Source: Pinibacter aurantiacus (GTDB lineage: Bacteria > Bacteroidota > Bacteroidia > Chitinophagales > Chitinophagaceae). From it: 64,000 bases of DNA. The stretch's first letter is position 1, and each line of letters begins with the position of its first letter. Position numbers and translations under genes: made by a program. Shown piece after piece: positions 33,386 to 43,207 of the stretch. The stretch is from NCBI RefSeq assembly GCF_019130065.1, contig NZ_JAHSPG010000017.1, positions 62,001 through 126,000 on the forward strand, given 5' to 3'. The notes below the pieces were generated by a model that saw only the letters and a program-made list of their open reading frames with translations, did no database searches and was not told the origin of the DNA.

Positions 33386-34203
33386 ATCCTACGCCCAAAC
33401 TCATCAATGAAATGGTAAGTGCTGGCGCCATCATCTTTCTTATACAATATTTTCTTAGCAGGATTGTTGATGCTATAGAAATAGTAGTCGTCGCTGTCCT
33501 TAATTTTATCCAGCACATAATCCCGTCCCGGATTATTCTTTACCCATGTTGCCGGGTCGGCCATAAACGAAGTGAGTAGACTGATAATGTATAAGTTTTT
33601 CGGAATATCAAAAAATGGTGTATTCGGTTGAGGAACGGTCAATTCTCTTACGCCATTAGTAGCAATAAGAAAAAGCAAATGTTTTGTACGGGAGTAATAA
33701 TCGCCCAGATAGTAAGTCCACCAGTACTCCTTTTCCAGTGTGCTTGAAAAAATAACCATTCCGTTGATCTCTTTTACCAGTGACGTTCCGAAATTGTCAT
33801 TTGCATATAACTTAAATTTCAGCTTAACAGATTGATTCTGCAATGCGCTATCGGTGTTATAAATAACCAATGGAATAGAAATTCTTCCCTTGTTTGCCGG
33901 CATCACATAGCTGTCTTTGAAAGCTTCATAATGTTTGCCCGGTAACGCCGTAGAAGAATCTGGCATTGCTTTAAGGATAAAAGTTCTGTCAGTGTTTGTT
34001 TGAACGCCGGAAATGCGAACTGGTATCATAATAGTGTCACGTGCCAGATCCGGTGTATATGCAAATGTGTACACAATGCTGTCCTTGTCTTCTGAACTGA
34101 AATCGAAAACAATGTTGTCCGTACTGTTGTACTTCAGCTCTTCCGCTTTTTTGCAGGAAGCAACTGTAAGTACAAGTAGTATGATGGGAAATAATTTTTT
34201 CAT
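33379..34203 (-). CDS. DUF4843 lipoprotein (SusCD locus 1)
   Basis: 274 residues; signal peptide and lipobox TVASC with Cys at residue 17, followed by KKAEELKYN. The DUF4843 pattern is visible in YTFAYTPDLARDTIMIPVRI, then FKDSYVMPANKGRISIPLVI and LKFKLYANDNFGTS, which describe an Ig-like beta-sandwich. LGDYYSRTKHLLF begins the C-terminal helical part. The function is unknown; it is a regular extra lipoprotein of SusCD complexes. I recall the four-gene set BT2261-2264 of Bacteroides thetaiotaomicron, crystallised with peptides, as a comparable arrangement. It follows susD by 31 bases. Confidence 0.88.
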   Translation of the reverse strand: MKKLFPIILLVLTVASCKKAEELKYNSTDNIVFDFSSEDKDSIVYTFAYTPDLARDTIMIPVRISGVQTNTDRTFILKAMPDSSTALPGKHYEAFKDSYVMPANKGRISIPLVIYNTDSALQNQSVKLKFKLYANDNFGTSLVKEINGMVIFSSTLEKEYWWTYYLGDYYSRTKHLLFLIATNGVRELTVPQPNTPFFDIPKNLYIISLLTSFMADPATWVKNNPGRDYVLDKIKDSDDYYFYSINNPAKKILYKKDDGASTYHFIDEFGRRIN

Positions 34204-34234
34204 GCTCGAAATTTTTGAATGAATGAATACACTG

Positions 34235-35737
34235 TTAGTTTCGTTGTCCGAATTCTATTTCATCATTTGGTAAAGGCAACACAAAAATGTTGGCTGAAGG
34301 GCCATAGAATCCCCCATTTAATCCTACAATGGCTTTGTTGAGGCGTTTGTACATGTAGAATATTTGGCCTTCCCCATAAAATTCCTTACGGGCCTCTTTT
34401 ACCAGTTCATTCAAGAATTCATCTTTGGAATTGGTTGCCAAATGCGCATCGATGCCTCGAGCGGTTCTTACTGAATCAACCAGTCCTTGCGCTTGTTGTG
34501 GATTTGCATCGTACGTACATTCTGCAGCTATATAAAACATTTCACTGAGTCGCAATGCGGGTGCCATCAGCGGGTGCCTGTTTGCCGTTGCGTCGTCATC
34601 TTTCACATCCGGATTGCGCACATACTTTTGCAAAGCGAGATTGGCTACGCCTGCATCCACTGTTGCGAACCATTGTTTGTAGCGGTTGTCGCTGCCTCCC
34701 ACTACGCCGCCAGTTTCGTACATAAATTGAGCACCGGCTTGTTTGATGAGCAAGCTTTTGTTTCCCTGGTTAAACATCAGTGAAAGATCATCCACCATGT
34801 CAGGAATGTAGAAAGTGAAAATTAACTCCTTGTACATGATCCTATCTTTAAGCTTGATGTCAGAGTTGATGAAATCTGCTTTGTCGGTAAATGGAAATTT
34901 CTTCGAATTGATCACTTCCATTGCGTTTACGAGTGCATTCGCTTTGTCGTTTTTATACAGGTACACTCTTGCCAGTTCTGCACAAACCGCATAATAGTTA
35001 AAGCGGTGTCTTCTGTTTTGTAAGAAAAGATCAGTTGATGATTCTTCGGTGTATTTAAGTGTATCGGTAATATTTGGATAGTTCACTCTGTAAGAAGCGC
35101 TCATGATCGGATCGGCGGGACGCAACAATTCTTTTGCCTGCAATAGGTCTGCGATCATTTTATCAAGACTTTCAGTAACAGTTGACAAGTTTGTAACCTT
35201 GTTGGTAAAACTTGTTACGTAAGGAATTGCTTTTGTGCTTGCACCTGTTGCAAATGATGGCCCGAATAAACGCAGCGCATCAAAATGCAGGTAGGCTCTC
35301 ATTCCCAACGCTTCTCCCTTAATAAGATCATGACCAATATCTGTAAACAGGTTCTTTTTGCTGTCTACATTTTCCAGTATAAGATTACAGTTGCCTATCG
35401 CGTTGTATAAACCTTTCCATGCATTGTCTTTCCTGCTTATAAAATCTGCGTCTTTATAATTGTATAAAGATGTTTGCAAGTATCTGCGTTCATCGTATGC
35501 AGACTCAATGGAGAAGTTTTGCGCCAGTACATCCGGAAAGCCGAACGTAAGCTCGGTGCCATACAGATCTCCCTGTGCACAGCGGGAATAGATGCCGTTC
35601 ATTGCTTCTTCAAAACCTTGTTCCGTTTTAAAAAGATCATCTTCCGATACTTGCGACTGCGGAGTTACGTCGAGCCATTTTTTGCAGGATGTAAATGCCG
35701 TTGCAATTATTATTATGATTAGAATATTTTTTTTCAT
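34235..35737 (-). CDS. RagB/SusD family nutrient-binding lipoprotein (locus 1)
   Basis: 500 residues. The lipobox is AFTSC, followed by KKWLDVTPQSQVSEDDLF, the standard SusD start. Four TPR-like helical pairs are interleaved with the binding loops; ALGMRAYLHFDALRLFGP is the typical family motif near residue 135, and EARKEFYGEGQIFYMYKRLN is the C-terminal one. SusD forms the lid of the TonB-dependent SusC transporter and captures ligand at the surface. In loci with DUF4843 and PKD-like partners the ligand may be peptide rather than glycan, which is inference. It is separated from susC by 37 bases. Confidence 0.95.
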   Translation of the reverse strand: MKKNILIIIIIATAFTSCKKWLDVTPQSQVSEDDLFKTEQGFEEAMNGIYSRCAQGDLYGTELTFGFPDVLAQNFSIESAYDERRYLQTSLYNYKDADFISRKDNAWKGLYNAIGNCNLILENVDSKKNLFTDIGHDLIKGEALGMRAYLHFDALRLFGPSFATGASTKAIPYVTSFTNKVTNLSTVTESLDKMIADLLQAKELLRPADPIMSASYRVNYPNITDTLKYTEESSTDLFLQNRRHRFNYYAVCAELARVYLYKNDKANALVNAMEVINSKKFPFTDKADFINSDIKLKDRIMYKELIFTFYIPDMVDDLSLMFNQGNKSLLIKQAGAQFMYETGGVVGGSDNRYKQWFATVDAGVANLALQKYVRNPDVKDDDATANRHPLMAPALRLSEMFYIAAECTYDANPQQAQGLVDSVRTARGIDAHLATNSKDEFLNELVKEARKEFYGEGQIFYMYKRLNKAIVGLNGGFYGPSANIFVLPLPNDEIEFGQRN

Positions 35738-35774
35738 GCTTTATCTTTTAGTGTTTAACTACATGCACACCGGT

Positions 35775-38700
35775 TTAGAAATATGTTTGCAGAGAGAACG
35801 TGAAGCTTCTTGCAAACGGATAATTGATACCTCTTTCTGCCTTGATAGACGACCAACGCCACACATCGTTTGCGGTCAGGGCAATTCTCAGATTCTTCAT
35901 GCCGATCTTCTCAAATACTCTTTTATCGAAGTCATAAGAGAAGTACAATGACTGTAGTTGCAAAACATTGTCTTTCTGTATAAACCTTGAAGTGGTTTGA
36001 GTCTTGTCCTGGTTAGCGATGTCTTTGTAAAAAGTTCTATCGCCTGGCTGTCTCCATCTCTCATCGAACACTCTTTGATCCACGTTCTTTTTCGGATCGG
36101 CATTTTCTACTCTGTCAACCAATGTCTGGTTGTAGAGATAACCGCCGAACTTCGTGTAGAATGTGGCGTTCAGCATGAATCCTTTGTAGGACAAGCTTGT
36201 TCCGAAGTAACCTTCTGCTTTTGGCGTAGTTACCGCGATAGGCACATTGTCTTTTACATCCCAGTCATAAGTAAGTGTTCCATCTTTTTTCATGTAGATC
36301 TCTCTACCGTTTTCCGGATCGATGCCCATTGATCTTACCGCATAAATAGCATCGAGTGACTGACCCTCTGCGTATCTTACAAGAGGCACACCTTTCATGG
36401 AGCCAACCTGTGCAGTGTCCGCGTTGTCGTTGTACTTTTTAAGTGAGTTGGAAATTTTTGTTACCTGGTTTCTGTTTGCCGTCATGTTTGCAAACAAACT
36501 GATGTTCCAATTCTTTTGTCTGTAGAGAATTGCTCGCACATTCAACTCTGCACCATAATTTTCTACGTCGCCGAGGTTTGCTTTTTGCGTAGAGCTCCCG
36601 GTTGACGGCGCCAATATGATATCAGACAACATGCCCTTTGTGTATTTGTAATAATATCTCGGAGAAATGATGATGCGATCATTCAACAAGCCGAGGTCAA
36701 GACCAACATCGAAGTTTTGTGTTTTTTGCCACTGCAAGTTGTTGTTACCAATATTGCGTACTGCCGCACCAACACCTGTTGAATACCAGTTGTTGGTGTA
36801 ATAGTTATAAGTGGTGATCGCCATATCCGGAGGAAATGATACCGCACCGGTGATACCTGTGCTTGCTCTCAGTTTTACCTGGCTGAAAATGTTTGACCGG
36901 AAAAAATCTTCTTTATGAATGTTCCAGCCAACACCCAATGCTCCGAAAGGCGCCATTTTATTATCACTTCCAAACTTTGAAGAACCATCTTCACGGAATG
37001 AGAAGTCTAAAAGGTATTTGTTCCTGTAAGTATAGTTAAGCGTTCCAAGGAAGCCAACCAGTCTCTCCTGCTGGTAAGAACTGTAAGGAGTTGACGACTC
37101 AGGATAGGCGTTTGCATAACCGATATTGCTGAACCTGTCGTTGGAAAAACCAATTGCGGTGAACGCTTTATAGTCATCAATCACCGAACGGATATTTGAA
37201 CCCAATGCAAAGTTGATGTAGTGACCGCCAAGCTGTTTGTTGTAGGTCAGCATAATGTTTCCATCAACAGCGGTCATGTCGTCGTTGCCATAAGTGTAAC
37301 GACCGCGTTTTTTAATATCCTGTGTTGAGTAATAAAAGAATTCGTTGGCAAATGGTGAAGTAAAGGCGTCCTGATCTGTTTTTGTTTTAGTCAAACTTAC
37401 CAAGCCGCGCAAACGCAGATTGTTGGTAATGTTCCACTCCAATGAAAGCGCGTCGATCAGCTCAAGATATTTTGTTCTGTTAAAGCTGCCGAGTGTCGCG
37501 TTGTACATTGGGTTCAATACCTGGCCTCCATTTGCCAGGCCTGTTCCCGGCCATTTATCAATCACTCTGATGATGTTGCCGGCAGAATCTGTTTTTGGAT
37601 AATAAGGGTTCATCGACACATAGTCCACGAAACTTCCGTAAGGCGATTCTTTTGCATTAACCTGTGTTACGGTAAGCGCGTTGCGGAACATGATTTTTTT
37701 GCCAGGGTTGTAAGAAAGGCTAAGACCCGCGCTGTACCTGTCTCTGCCGGAACCTTTCATTACTCCGGGAGAAGTTTGATAACGAAGCTCAAGACCATAA
37801 CGCATGGTGCTTGTACCTCCTTCGATGTATAAAGAGTTCTTGTTACCAATAGCTGTTTTCAATGGTTGAGAGAGCCAGTAAGTGTTTACGCCGCCTACTA
37901 CCATTTCTTTTCTTTGGTAATAAAGCGCATCCAGGTCGTCCTGTGACGCTCCCTGAACATGGCTCTGGCTGTACAGACCCGCCAGCCTTTCGTACTCGAG
38001 TTTGTCCGTTGCGTTTAAAACATGATAGTCGCTAAGATCAGGGCTTGTTACATTTAGCTCGTAGTTGTAAGACACTGAAAGCTTTCCTTCTTTCGGAGCT
38101 TTGGTAGTGATCACAACAACGCCGTTTGCAGCGCGTGATCCATACACTGCGGTAGCTGCGGCATCTTTCAATATGGTAATGGATTGTACGCGGTTAACAT
38201 CGAGGTCATATACTTTTTCGAGACTTACTTCGTAACCATCCATTATAAAAGTTGGCAGGTTCACATTGCTTTTCAGGTTGTCCCTGCTCAATACTTCATT
38301 TGAGCCTGACGGCAATGCGGTACTTCCGCGAACAGTAATGTTCGGAAGTGAATTTGGGTTAGAACCCACTATATTGTTTTCGACGATTTTAAATGAAGGG
38401 TCGTACACAGAAATACTTTGCAGCATGTTCTGCGGGTTCATTTTCTTAAGATCCTCGCCGGAAACAGTAATAGCTGTACCGGTAAAGTTATCTTTCTTCA
38501 GTACCTGGTAACCGGTTACAATTGTTTTATCGAGAGCTTCTGGTTTTAGAGTAAGCCTTACTGTTATGGAGCTGCTGTCCGTTAGTTTTATTTCCTGGTT
38601 CTCATAGCCAACAGAGGTTACTGTAATGGTCATGCCCGGCGTATAAGGAATGGCAAACTCGCCTTTGCCGTTGCTGGCAATGATCTGTTTGCCGCCTTTT

Positions 38701-39170
38701 AAACTAATGGTGGCGCCCGCTACCGGTAGTCCGGTCTTGTCATCTACTACTTTACCACGAACATCTGATATTACCGAAGCGGCTGCTACCTGCGGGGCTG
38801 CCTCTTCTTTTTTATAGGTAATAACAATGGTGTTGTTTACAATGCTGTAAGCGAATGGCTGCCCTTTAAGTGTTTCCTTAAGTGCATCATTCAGCGGCGC
38901 TTCTTTCAGGTCTATGTCTACCTCATGTGCAGCTTCCAGTATTTTTGCATTGTAAAAAAACAGGTAGCCTGTTTGTTTCTTAATGTCCTTAAATACCGTT
39001 TCGAGCGACGCATTTTTTCTCGAAATGGTCACTTTTTGAGAATAGCCTGCGGCAGATACCTGTAAGCAACCCACAAGTAAAATAATAGCAGTCAGTTTCA
39101 TCACGGTGAAAATTTTGTTTTTCGCAAGGTCGCGTATTAACACGCGCCCGCTAAAAGCAGTTAAATTCAT
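35775..39170 (-). CDS. SusC/RagA family TonB-dependent outer membrane transporter with STN domain (locus 1)
   Basis: 1131 residues from the ATG at 39170 (MNLTAFSGRVLIRDLAKNK); a longer frame to 39257 has no support. The signal sequence ends in VSAAGYSQ. Domains: STN (about 46-112, ASLETVFKDIKKQTGYLFFY), carboxypeptidase-D-like beta domain (about 135-210, GKVVDDKTGLPVAGATISL), plug with NSLPNITVRGS and ILKDAAATAVYGSRAANGVV, then the 22-strand barrel ending in FSLQTYF. The STN domain signals through FecR to the ECF sigma factor. SusC imports the ligand caught by SusD, powered by TonB. It is preceded by a 264-base gap holding a TTTTGAG element. Confidence 0.95.
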   Translation of the reverse strand: MNLTAFSGRVLIRDLAKNKIFTVMKLTAIILLVGCLQVSAAGYSQKVTISRKNASLETVFKDIKKQTGYLFFYNAKILEAAHEVDIDLKEAPLNDALKETLKGQPFAYSIVNNTIVITYKKEEAAPQVAAASVISDVRGKVVDDKTGLPVAGATISLKGGKQIIASNGKGEFAIPYTPGMTITVTSVGYENQEIKLTDSSSITVRLTLKPEALDKTIVTGYQVLKKDNFTGTAITVSGEDLKKMNPQNMLQSISVYDPSFKIVENNIVGSNPNSLPNITVRGSTALPSGSNEVLSRDNLKSNVNLPTFIMDGYEVSLEKVYDLDVNRVQSITILKDAAATAVYGSRAANGVVVITTKAPKEGKLSVSYNYELNVTSPDLSDYHVLNATDKLEYERLAGLYSQSHVQGASQDDLDALYYQRKEMVVGGVNTYWLSQPLKTAIGNKNSLYIEGGTSTMRYGLELRYQTSPGVMKGSGRDRYSAGLSLSYNPGKKIMFRNALTVTQVNAKESPYGSFVDYVSMNPYYPKTDSAGNIIRVIDKWPGTGLANGGQVLNPMYNATLGSFNRTKYLELIDALSLEWNITNNLRLRGLVSLTKTKTDQDAFTSPFANEFFYYSTQDIKKRGRYTYGNDDMTAVDGNIMLTYNKQLGGHYINFALGSNIRSVIDDYKAFTAIGFSNDRFSNIGYANAYPESSTPYSSYQQERLVGFLGTLNYTYRNKYLLDFSFREDGSSKFGSDNKMAPFGALGVGWNIHKEDFFRSNIFSQVKLRASTGITGAVSFPPDMAITTYNYYTNNWYSTGVGAAVRNIGNNNLQWQKTQNFDVGLDLGLLNDRIIISPRYYYKYTKGMLSDIILAPSTGSSTQKANLGDVENYGAELNVRAILYRQKNWNISLFANMTANRNQVTKISNSLKKYNDNADTAQVGSMKGVPLVRYAEGQSLDAIYAVRSMGIDPENGREIYMKKDGTLTYDWDVKDNVPIAVTTPKAEGYFGTSLSYKGFMLNATFYTKFGGYLYNQTLVDRVENADPKKNVDQRVFDERWRQPGDRTFYKDIANQDKTQTTSRFIQKDNVLQLQSLYFSYDFDKRVFEKIGMKNLRIALTANDVWRWSSIKAERGINYPFARSFTFSLQTYF

Positions 39171-39344
39171 ACTTTTGTAATGGTTGGGATTAGTCAATAG
39201 CAGTTTTGTCTCAAAATTTCTGATGATCCCCAACTTCCGCCGGTCGTGTAGCAGCACTTCCGGCTTTTGTTTTTATGGGAATCCAGTGGTTGTGTTGTGT
39301 GTTAACTCATTAGTTGGTTTTGGTTTAAATAATTAAGCTTTTGA

Positions 39345-39435
39345 AAAGTTTTGAGTAGTGAGTTTTGAGTTATGAGTGGGTGGTTCAAAATGCAGCGACC
39401 AACCCTCAACACTCCCCTTTCAATTCTCAACTCTT
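39345..39435. repeat. TTTTGAG-word inverted repeat element (family E, copy 2)
   Basis: Left arm 39345-39383 (TTTTGAG, TAGTGAG, TTATGAG words), right arm 39397-39435, imperfect pairing. The right arm ends at the TAA stop of the FecR gene. It separates fecR from susC in locus 1. Confidence 0.7.
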
Positions 39436-40640
39436 TACGGTAATACAGTTATTTTTTTACCCTCTATTTTAAAATGAACCTTGTTCAATTCCAGTATTTT
39501 CAATACTTCCGACACATTGCTGTTGCGTGACACTTCACCTACAAATTTCTCCGTCGACACTTTTCCTTCGTAACTTATTTCCACATCGTACCATCTTGCA
39601 ATCTGCCTCATGATGGTTGGGATGTCCGCATTTTGAAAAGAGAATAGATTGTTTTTCCATGCAATGGCATCTTCTACATCTGCCGCCGCAACCTTTATAT
39701 CATTGGTGTTTTTATTCATAATGGCCTCGTGTCCGGGCGCGAGAATGCTGGCATCGTTTTCACTTACTACTTTCACTTTTCCATCGATGAGTGAAGTCTT
39801 GATATTGCTTTCATCATCATAGCAGTTAATGTTAAAGCTGGTGCCCAGAACCTGCACCTGCATGTTGTTTACGGCTACTTCAAATGGTTGTGTTGCATTT
39901 TGTGCTACTTCAAAATAGGCTTCACCTTTTAGTTCCACATTTCTTTTGTCGCCTGTAAAGGCAGTGGGAAATTTCAGGTAGGATGCGGCATTCAGCCACA
40001 CCCTGGTTCCATCCGGTAGTACGATGCGGTACTGCCCACCTCTTGGAGTGGTGAGTACATTGTATTGAACAGCGATGTTGTCCGTTGCTTTTGCTGCGTT
40101 GTAAACCAATTGTCCGTTTGCAGGTTTTTCGATGTTACTGTTGCCTTGTTTTGCAACCAGGCCATTGTTGGCACTGTCAAGAACAATGGCACTTCCATCA
40201 GCCAGTGTGAGCATTGCTTTGTCGCTGCCGGGTGCTACATCATTGCCAAATTTTGATTGCAATTGCGCGGTGGCAACCGGCGTATCCTTTTTGCTATTGA
40301 GGAAATAAATGCCTGCGGAAATGAGCAACATGGCAGCAACACTTGAAGCGGCCAATAACCACTTGCGGTTGCGGGAAGGTTTTTGGATGTACGTGTGCAA
40401 AGGTAAAACCGGCGTCTTGCTTTCTGCGGTGATGTTGCTGTACATGGCGTTCCAGTCAACTGTATATTCCTGCTGATCGGTTTGTAATTGATGCCAGAGT
40501 TCACGTGCAGGGCCCTCTCCCAGCTCGTCACCGGAAGTCTTTTTAATAATGTCGAACAGCTCCTGTAGTTCTGCAGCAGTAGCCTCATCATTTATATAAC
40601 GACGAAAAAGATGGTCCAGTCTGTCATTCGAATTTGTCAT
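39435..40640 (-). CDS. FecR family anti-sigma/signal transducer (locus 1)
   Basis: 401 residues. The cytosolic N-terminal helix region (1-90, LDHLFRRYINDEATAAELQE) binds the ECF sigma factor; one membrane helix lies at about 94-112 (KWLLAASSVAAMLLISAGIYF). The periplasmic FecR domain has TTPRGGQYRIVLPDGTRVWL, VELKGEAYFEVA and VQVLGTSFNINCY, and the C-terminal DUF4974 domain has NADIPTIMRQIARWYDVEIS. It passes the signal from the STN domain of SusC to the sigma factor. It is separated from the sigma gene by the tlpA-like gene, unlike locus 2. Confidence 0.95.
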   Translation of the reverse strand: MTNSNDRLDHLFRRYINDEATAAELQELFDIIKKTSGDELGEGPARELWHQLQTDQQEYTVDWNAMYSNITAESKTPVLPLHTYIQKPSRNRKWLLAASSVAAMLLISAGIYFLNSKKDTPVATAQLQSKFGNDVAPGSDKAMLTLADGSAIVLDSANNGLVAKQGNSNIEKPANGQLVYNAAKATDNIAVQYNVLTTPRGGQYRIVLPDGTRVWLNAASYLKFPTAFTGDKRNVELKGEAYFEVAQNATQPFEVAVNNMQVQVLGTSFNINCYDDESNIKTSLIDGKVKVVSENDASILAPGHEAIMNKNTNDIKVAAADVEDAIAWKNNLFSFQNADIPTIMRQIARWYDVEISYEGKVSTEKFVGEVSRNSNVSEVLKILELNKVHFKIEGKKITVLP

Positions 40641-40774
40641 GCAGTGACGTTTTTCAACTTGCTTTGCTGCGTTTTTTAAGGCAGTAATAGCGGTTTTGGT
40701 TATTTAATATGGATAGCAAAATCGTATTCCTCTATAGCAAGACACTTGAAAAGTTGATTGGTAGTAGTGGAGGG
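40641..40774. other. Leader region upstream of fecR, locus 1
   Basis: Left part of the 387-base gap 40641-41027. A short AT-rich stretch without clear promoter; the rest of the gap holds the AAAAGTA element and a terminator. Confidence 0.4.
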
Positions 40775-40858
40775 AGAAAAAAAGTAAAAAATAAAAAGTA
40801 AAAAGTAAAAAACCGAACCCGCAGCGTTTTAGGAACCAGTGTGGTCCGGTACGTTAAT

Positions 40859-40903
40859 CTCCTTTCCTCCGTGAAAAAAATCTCCGTATCCTCTGTGGTT
40901 AAA
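40859..40903 (-). repeat. CCACAGAGGATACGGAGA-type dispersed repeat (single arm)
   Basis: On the minus strand AACCACAGAGGATACGGAGA followed by CACGGAGG. A repeat of CACAGAGG-like words seen, as far as I recall, in many bacterial genomes. No partner arm is present here. Confidence 0.5.
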
Positions 40904-40929
40904 AAAGGTTGCACAAACAGGACGCCCGA

Positions 40930-40975
40930 AAAACTAAAAAAGACCCGACAAGGTTTTAAAACCCGCCAGGTCTTT
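40930..40975 (-). terminator. Intrinsic terminator of the tlpA-like gene, locus 1
   Basis: On the minus strand AAAGACC ... GGTCTTT encloses an inner GGTTTT/AAAACC stem and is followed by TTTTTAG and TTTTT. It lies 53 bases after the tlpA-like stop, so this gene is transcribed apart from fecR-susCD. Confidence 0.75.
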
Positions 40976-41027
40976 GATAAATCCGACACGCTTTTTTACT
41001 TTTTACTTTTGAATTTTTCCTTATCTC

Positions 41028-42158
41028 CTACATTGGGAAAATCTTCGCCAGCGCTTTACCCAGCTCCTCGCCTCTCAGGTCGCGCGCGACAATTTTGCCT
41101 GTTGGATCGATCAGGAAATTTGCGGGCACGGCGTTGATGCCATATAATCCCGCCACTTCATTTTTCCAACCTTTCAGATCAGAAACCTGCGTCCATGGCA
41201 TATCATCTTTTTTGATTGCTTCCACCCATTTATCTTTCTTATCATCAAGCGATACAGCCAGTACATCAAAACCTTTGTCTTTGTAGTGGTTGTATTCTTT
41301 CAGCAAATTTGGGCTCTCCGCTCTGCAAGGTCCGCACCAGCTTGCCCAGAACTCCAGCAACACATATTTGCCTTTGTAAGCAGCCAAAGTAACCGGCGCA
41401 TTTTCTGTGGTCAATTGCTGGAAGTTAGGCGCCATCTGCCCTACAGAGATTCTGCTCAATGTTGCAATGCGTGCTGCAACTTCTTTTCCCTGCTCAGATG
41501 CCTGCACTGTTTTGCTCAAATTTCCAAACAGCCCTTTACTTTTTTCCAATGTTTTGCCGTCCAGATAATGCATCAGTTCCCACGCGCTTCCCGGATGATT
41601 TGGGTGCTCCTGTATGAAGTCAAGCTGCATCTTCCTTGAGATATCGCTTTGTTCATTTCTTGCTCTGTTGAACTGTGTCTTATATTTTTCAACCGCTATG
41701 GAATCCTTGTCATTGTAGGCTTTCATCCATTGCTCATATATTACCTGAACAGGCTTGCGGGTATCATTCTGTGCCTGGTTGTACTTGGCATATTCATTTA
41801 CCACTGCTGAACCCTGCACGTTTGCATCGTATAAAGAATCCATGTTTCCCTTGATGGTCACCGGTGCTGCGGCATCTACATACAGATCGATCTTAACGGT
41901 GTAAGTTTTATTGAAAAGCATGGCGTAGCTTGGCTCGGAGACTTTTCCTTTGAAAACGAAACTGCCATTTTTTGCCACGACTGTATCGGCTTTCATCGTT
42001 TTCATGGTGCCGTATGCGAGGTACAACTCACCATCTGGCAATCCTTTTATGTGTCCTGTTAGAGTGAAGTCTTTTTTCTGCGCTTCTGCATGGAAATTTG
42101 CAGAGCAAAATGCTCCGGCCAGCAATAGTGTATATGCAGCTTGTTTCGCGTTGATCAT
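41028..42158 (-). CDS. TlpA-type thioredoxin with N-terminal DUF4369-like domain (locus 1)
   Basis: 376 residues with a signal peptide ending near FHAEAQ. An N-terminal beta domain (about 30-130, FTLTGHIKGLPDGELYLAYG) resembles DUF4369; a helical linker follows, then the thioredoxin domain (about 240-376) with the active site EFWASWCGPCRAESPNLL and the cis-Pro segment INAVPANFLID. Periplasmic TlpA-like proteins reduce disulfides in target proteins or apocytochromes. Such genes regularly accompany SusCD-DUF4843-PKD loci. It has its own terminator and lies between the sigma and fecR genes. Confidence 0.92.
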   Translation of the reverse strand: MINAKQAAYTLLLAGAFCSANFHAEAQKKDFTLTGHIKGLPDGELYLAYGTMKTMKADTVVAKNGSFVFKGKVSEPSYAMLFNKTYTVKIDLYVDAAAPVTIKGNMDSLYDANVQGSAVVNEYAKYNQAQNDTRKPVQVIYEQWMKAYNDKDSIAVEKYKTQFNRARNEQSDISRKMQLDFIQEHPNHPGSAWELMHYLDGKTLEKSKGLFGNLSKTVQASEQGKEVAARIATLSRISVGQMAPNFQQLTTENAPVTLAAYKGKYVLLEFWASWCGPCRAESPNLLKEYNHYKDKGFDVLAVSLDDKKDKWVEAIKKDDMPWTQVSDLKGWKNEVAGLYGINAVPANFLIDPTGKIVARDLRGEELGKALAKIFPM

Positions 42159-42222
42159 GTTGTGTTAAAAGTTTTGTTGTTATAGACAGACACGTGAAAG
42201 CGATGGAGGTAGTAGTCGAGGA

Positions 42223-42263
42223 GAAAAAATTTGAAAATTTGAAAATTTGAAGATTTGAAAATT
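42223..42263 (+). repeat. TTTGAAAA-word half element (family H)
   Basis: A single arm of AATTTGAAAATTTGAAG words, upstream of the tlpA-like gene. No partner arm follows before the CCCGACGAAGG hairpin at 42316. Confidence 0.65.
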
Positions 42264-42315
42264 GTTGCGGCTTCAAGAGCTGAGATTTGCCAGGCTGTTT
42301 GAAAAACTACACAAT

Positions 42316-42413
42316 GTCGCTTGTTATCCCGACGAAGGAGGGATCTGGGTTTGACGCTAGCATGCTGTTTATGTAATCACTTAGATCCCTCCTTCGTCGG
42401 TATAACAAGCGAC
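42316..42413. repeat. CCCGACGAAGG hairpin element (family J, copy 2)
   Basis: Arms 42316-42346 and 42383-42413, 31 bases with one mismatch, spacer 36 bases. The inner arm sequence is the same as copy 1. With the TTTGAAAA half element it occupies much of the 374-base gap 42159-42532; the remainder shows nothing else. Confidence 0.85.
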
Positions 42414-42532
42414 CTTTCTTTATTGGTCATAATCACTATGAAGTTTGGAAAAACTATTTCGCAAAATGCTCTGAAAGCCAAATAAAAAAATCTTTTCTAA
42501 TCATGACAATCATGAAGATCTGCGTTCTTTCT

Positions 42533-43096
42533 CTACGAAATCAGGAAGATCGCTAAAATAATAGCTGCTTTGTTGAGGGACATTTTTGTGCGGATAAACC
42601 GGAGCGCTTCTGTCAGGTGTTTCTTTACGGTGTTTGGAGCAATACCCATTTCAAGTGCAATCTCCTGCGTACTCATGCCCTTGTTGCGACTGTACTCGTA
42701 GACACGTTTTTGCTGCGGAGGCAGCTGTGACAATGCTTCCTGCAAGATCTTGCGGTATTCGTTGCTGGTAATGTGATCGTCCACATTGTTCCTGTTGTAA
42801 TCAGGTTCGAGGTATGATTGCAGTTCGCTGATCAGTTTGTCGTTGTTGGCAACAGCACGTAAATAATTTAGTGTGCGGTTTCTTGCGAGCGTAAAAATGT
42901 AGTTATCGAGATTGGTGACATTCTTTAAGAGATGTGCGCTTAACCAGAGCTTGATGAAAATATCCTGTGTAAGTTCTTCTGCTGCGATGTGTGATTTTGC
43001 TATAGCCAGCACATATCCGTAAACTCTTTTATTGTATTGATCAAAAAGTTCACGGAACGCACTTTCCTCCATTTGCATGTTAGTTTCTTGAGCCAT
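42533..43096 (-). CDS. FecI-type ECF sigma factor with hydrophobic C-terminal tail (locus 1)
   Basis: 187 residues. Region 2 is at about 13-82 (FRELFDQYNKRVYGYVLAIA, EELTQDIFIKLWL, LDNYIFTLARNRTLNYLR); region 4 at about 115-170 (LSQLPPQQKRVYEYSRNKGM, STQEIALEMGIAPNTVKKHL). The last 15 residues (KAAIILAIFLIS) are strongly hydrophobic, a feature shared with the sigma factor of locus 2 and absent from the one at 4379. It should direct transcription of the fecR-susCD genes when SusC senses ligand. It is separated from them by the tlpA-like gene. Confidence 0.93.
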   Translation of the reverse strand: MAQETNMQMEESAFRELFDQYNKRVYGYVLAIAKSHIAAEELTQDIFIKLWLSAHLLKNVTNLDNYIFTLARNRTLNYLRAVANNDKLISELQSYLEPDYNRNNVDDHITSNEYRKILQEALSQLPPQQKRVYEYSRNKGMSTQEIALEMGIAPNTVKKHLTEALRFIRTKMSLNKAAIILAIFLIS

Positions 43097-43207
43097 AGCA
43101 GTTTACATGGTGATAATCTGGAAACTAAAATACGTTAAAATTCGCCAATTTGAGCAATCGATTGCAGAAGGCGGAGGTGGCGCTGAGGTAATTTGCTGAT
43201 AATGAAT

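Larger units (their letters stand above)
40775..41023. repeat. AAAAGTA-word inverted repeat element with long spacer (family I, copy 3)
   Basis: Left arm 40775-40812, right arm 40991-41023. The 178-base spacer contains a CCTCTGTGG-type repeat (40859-40903) and the terminator of the tlpA-like gene (40930-40975), so other elements are nested between the arms. Confidence 0.75.
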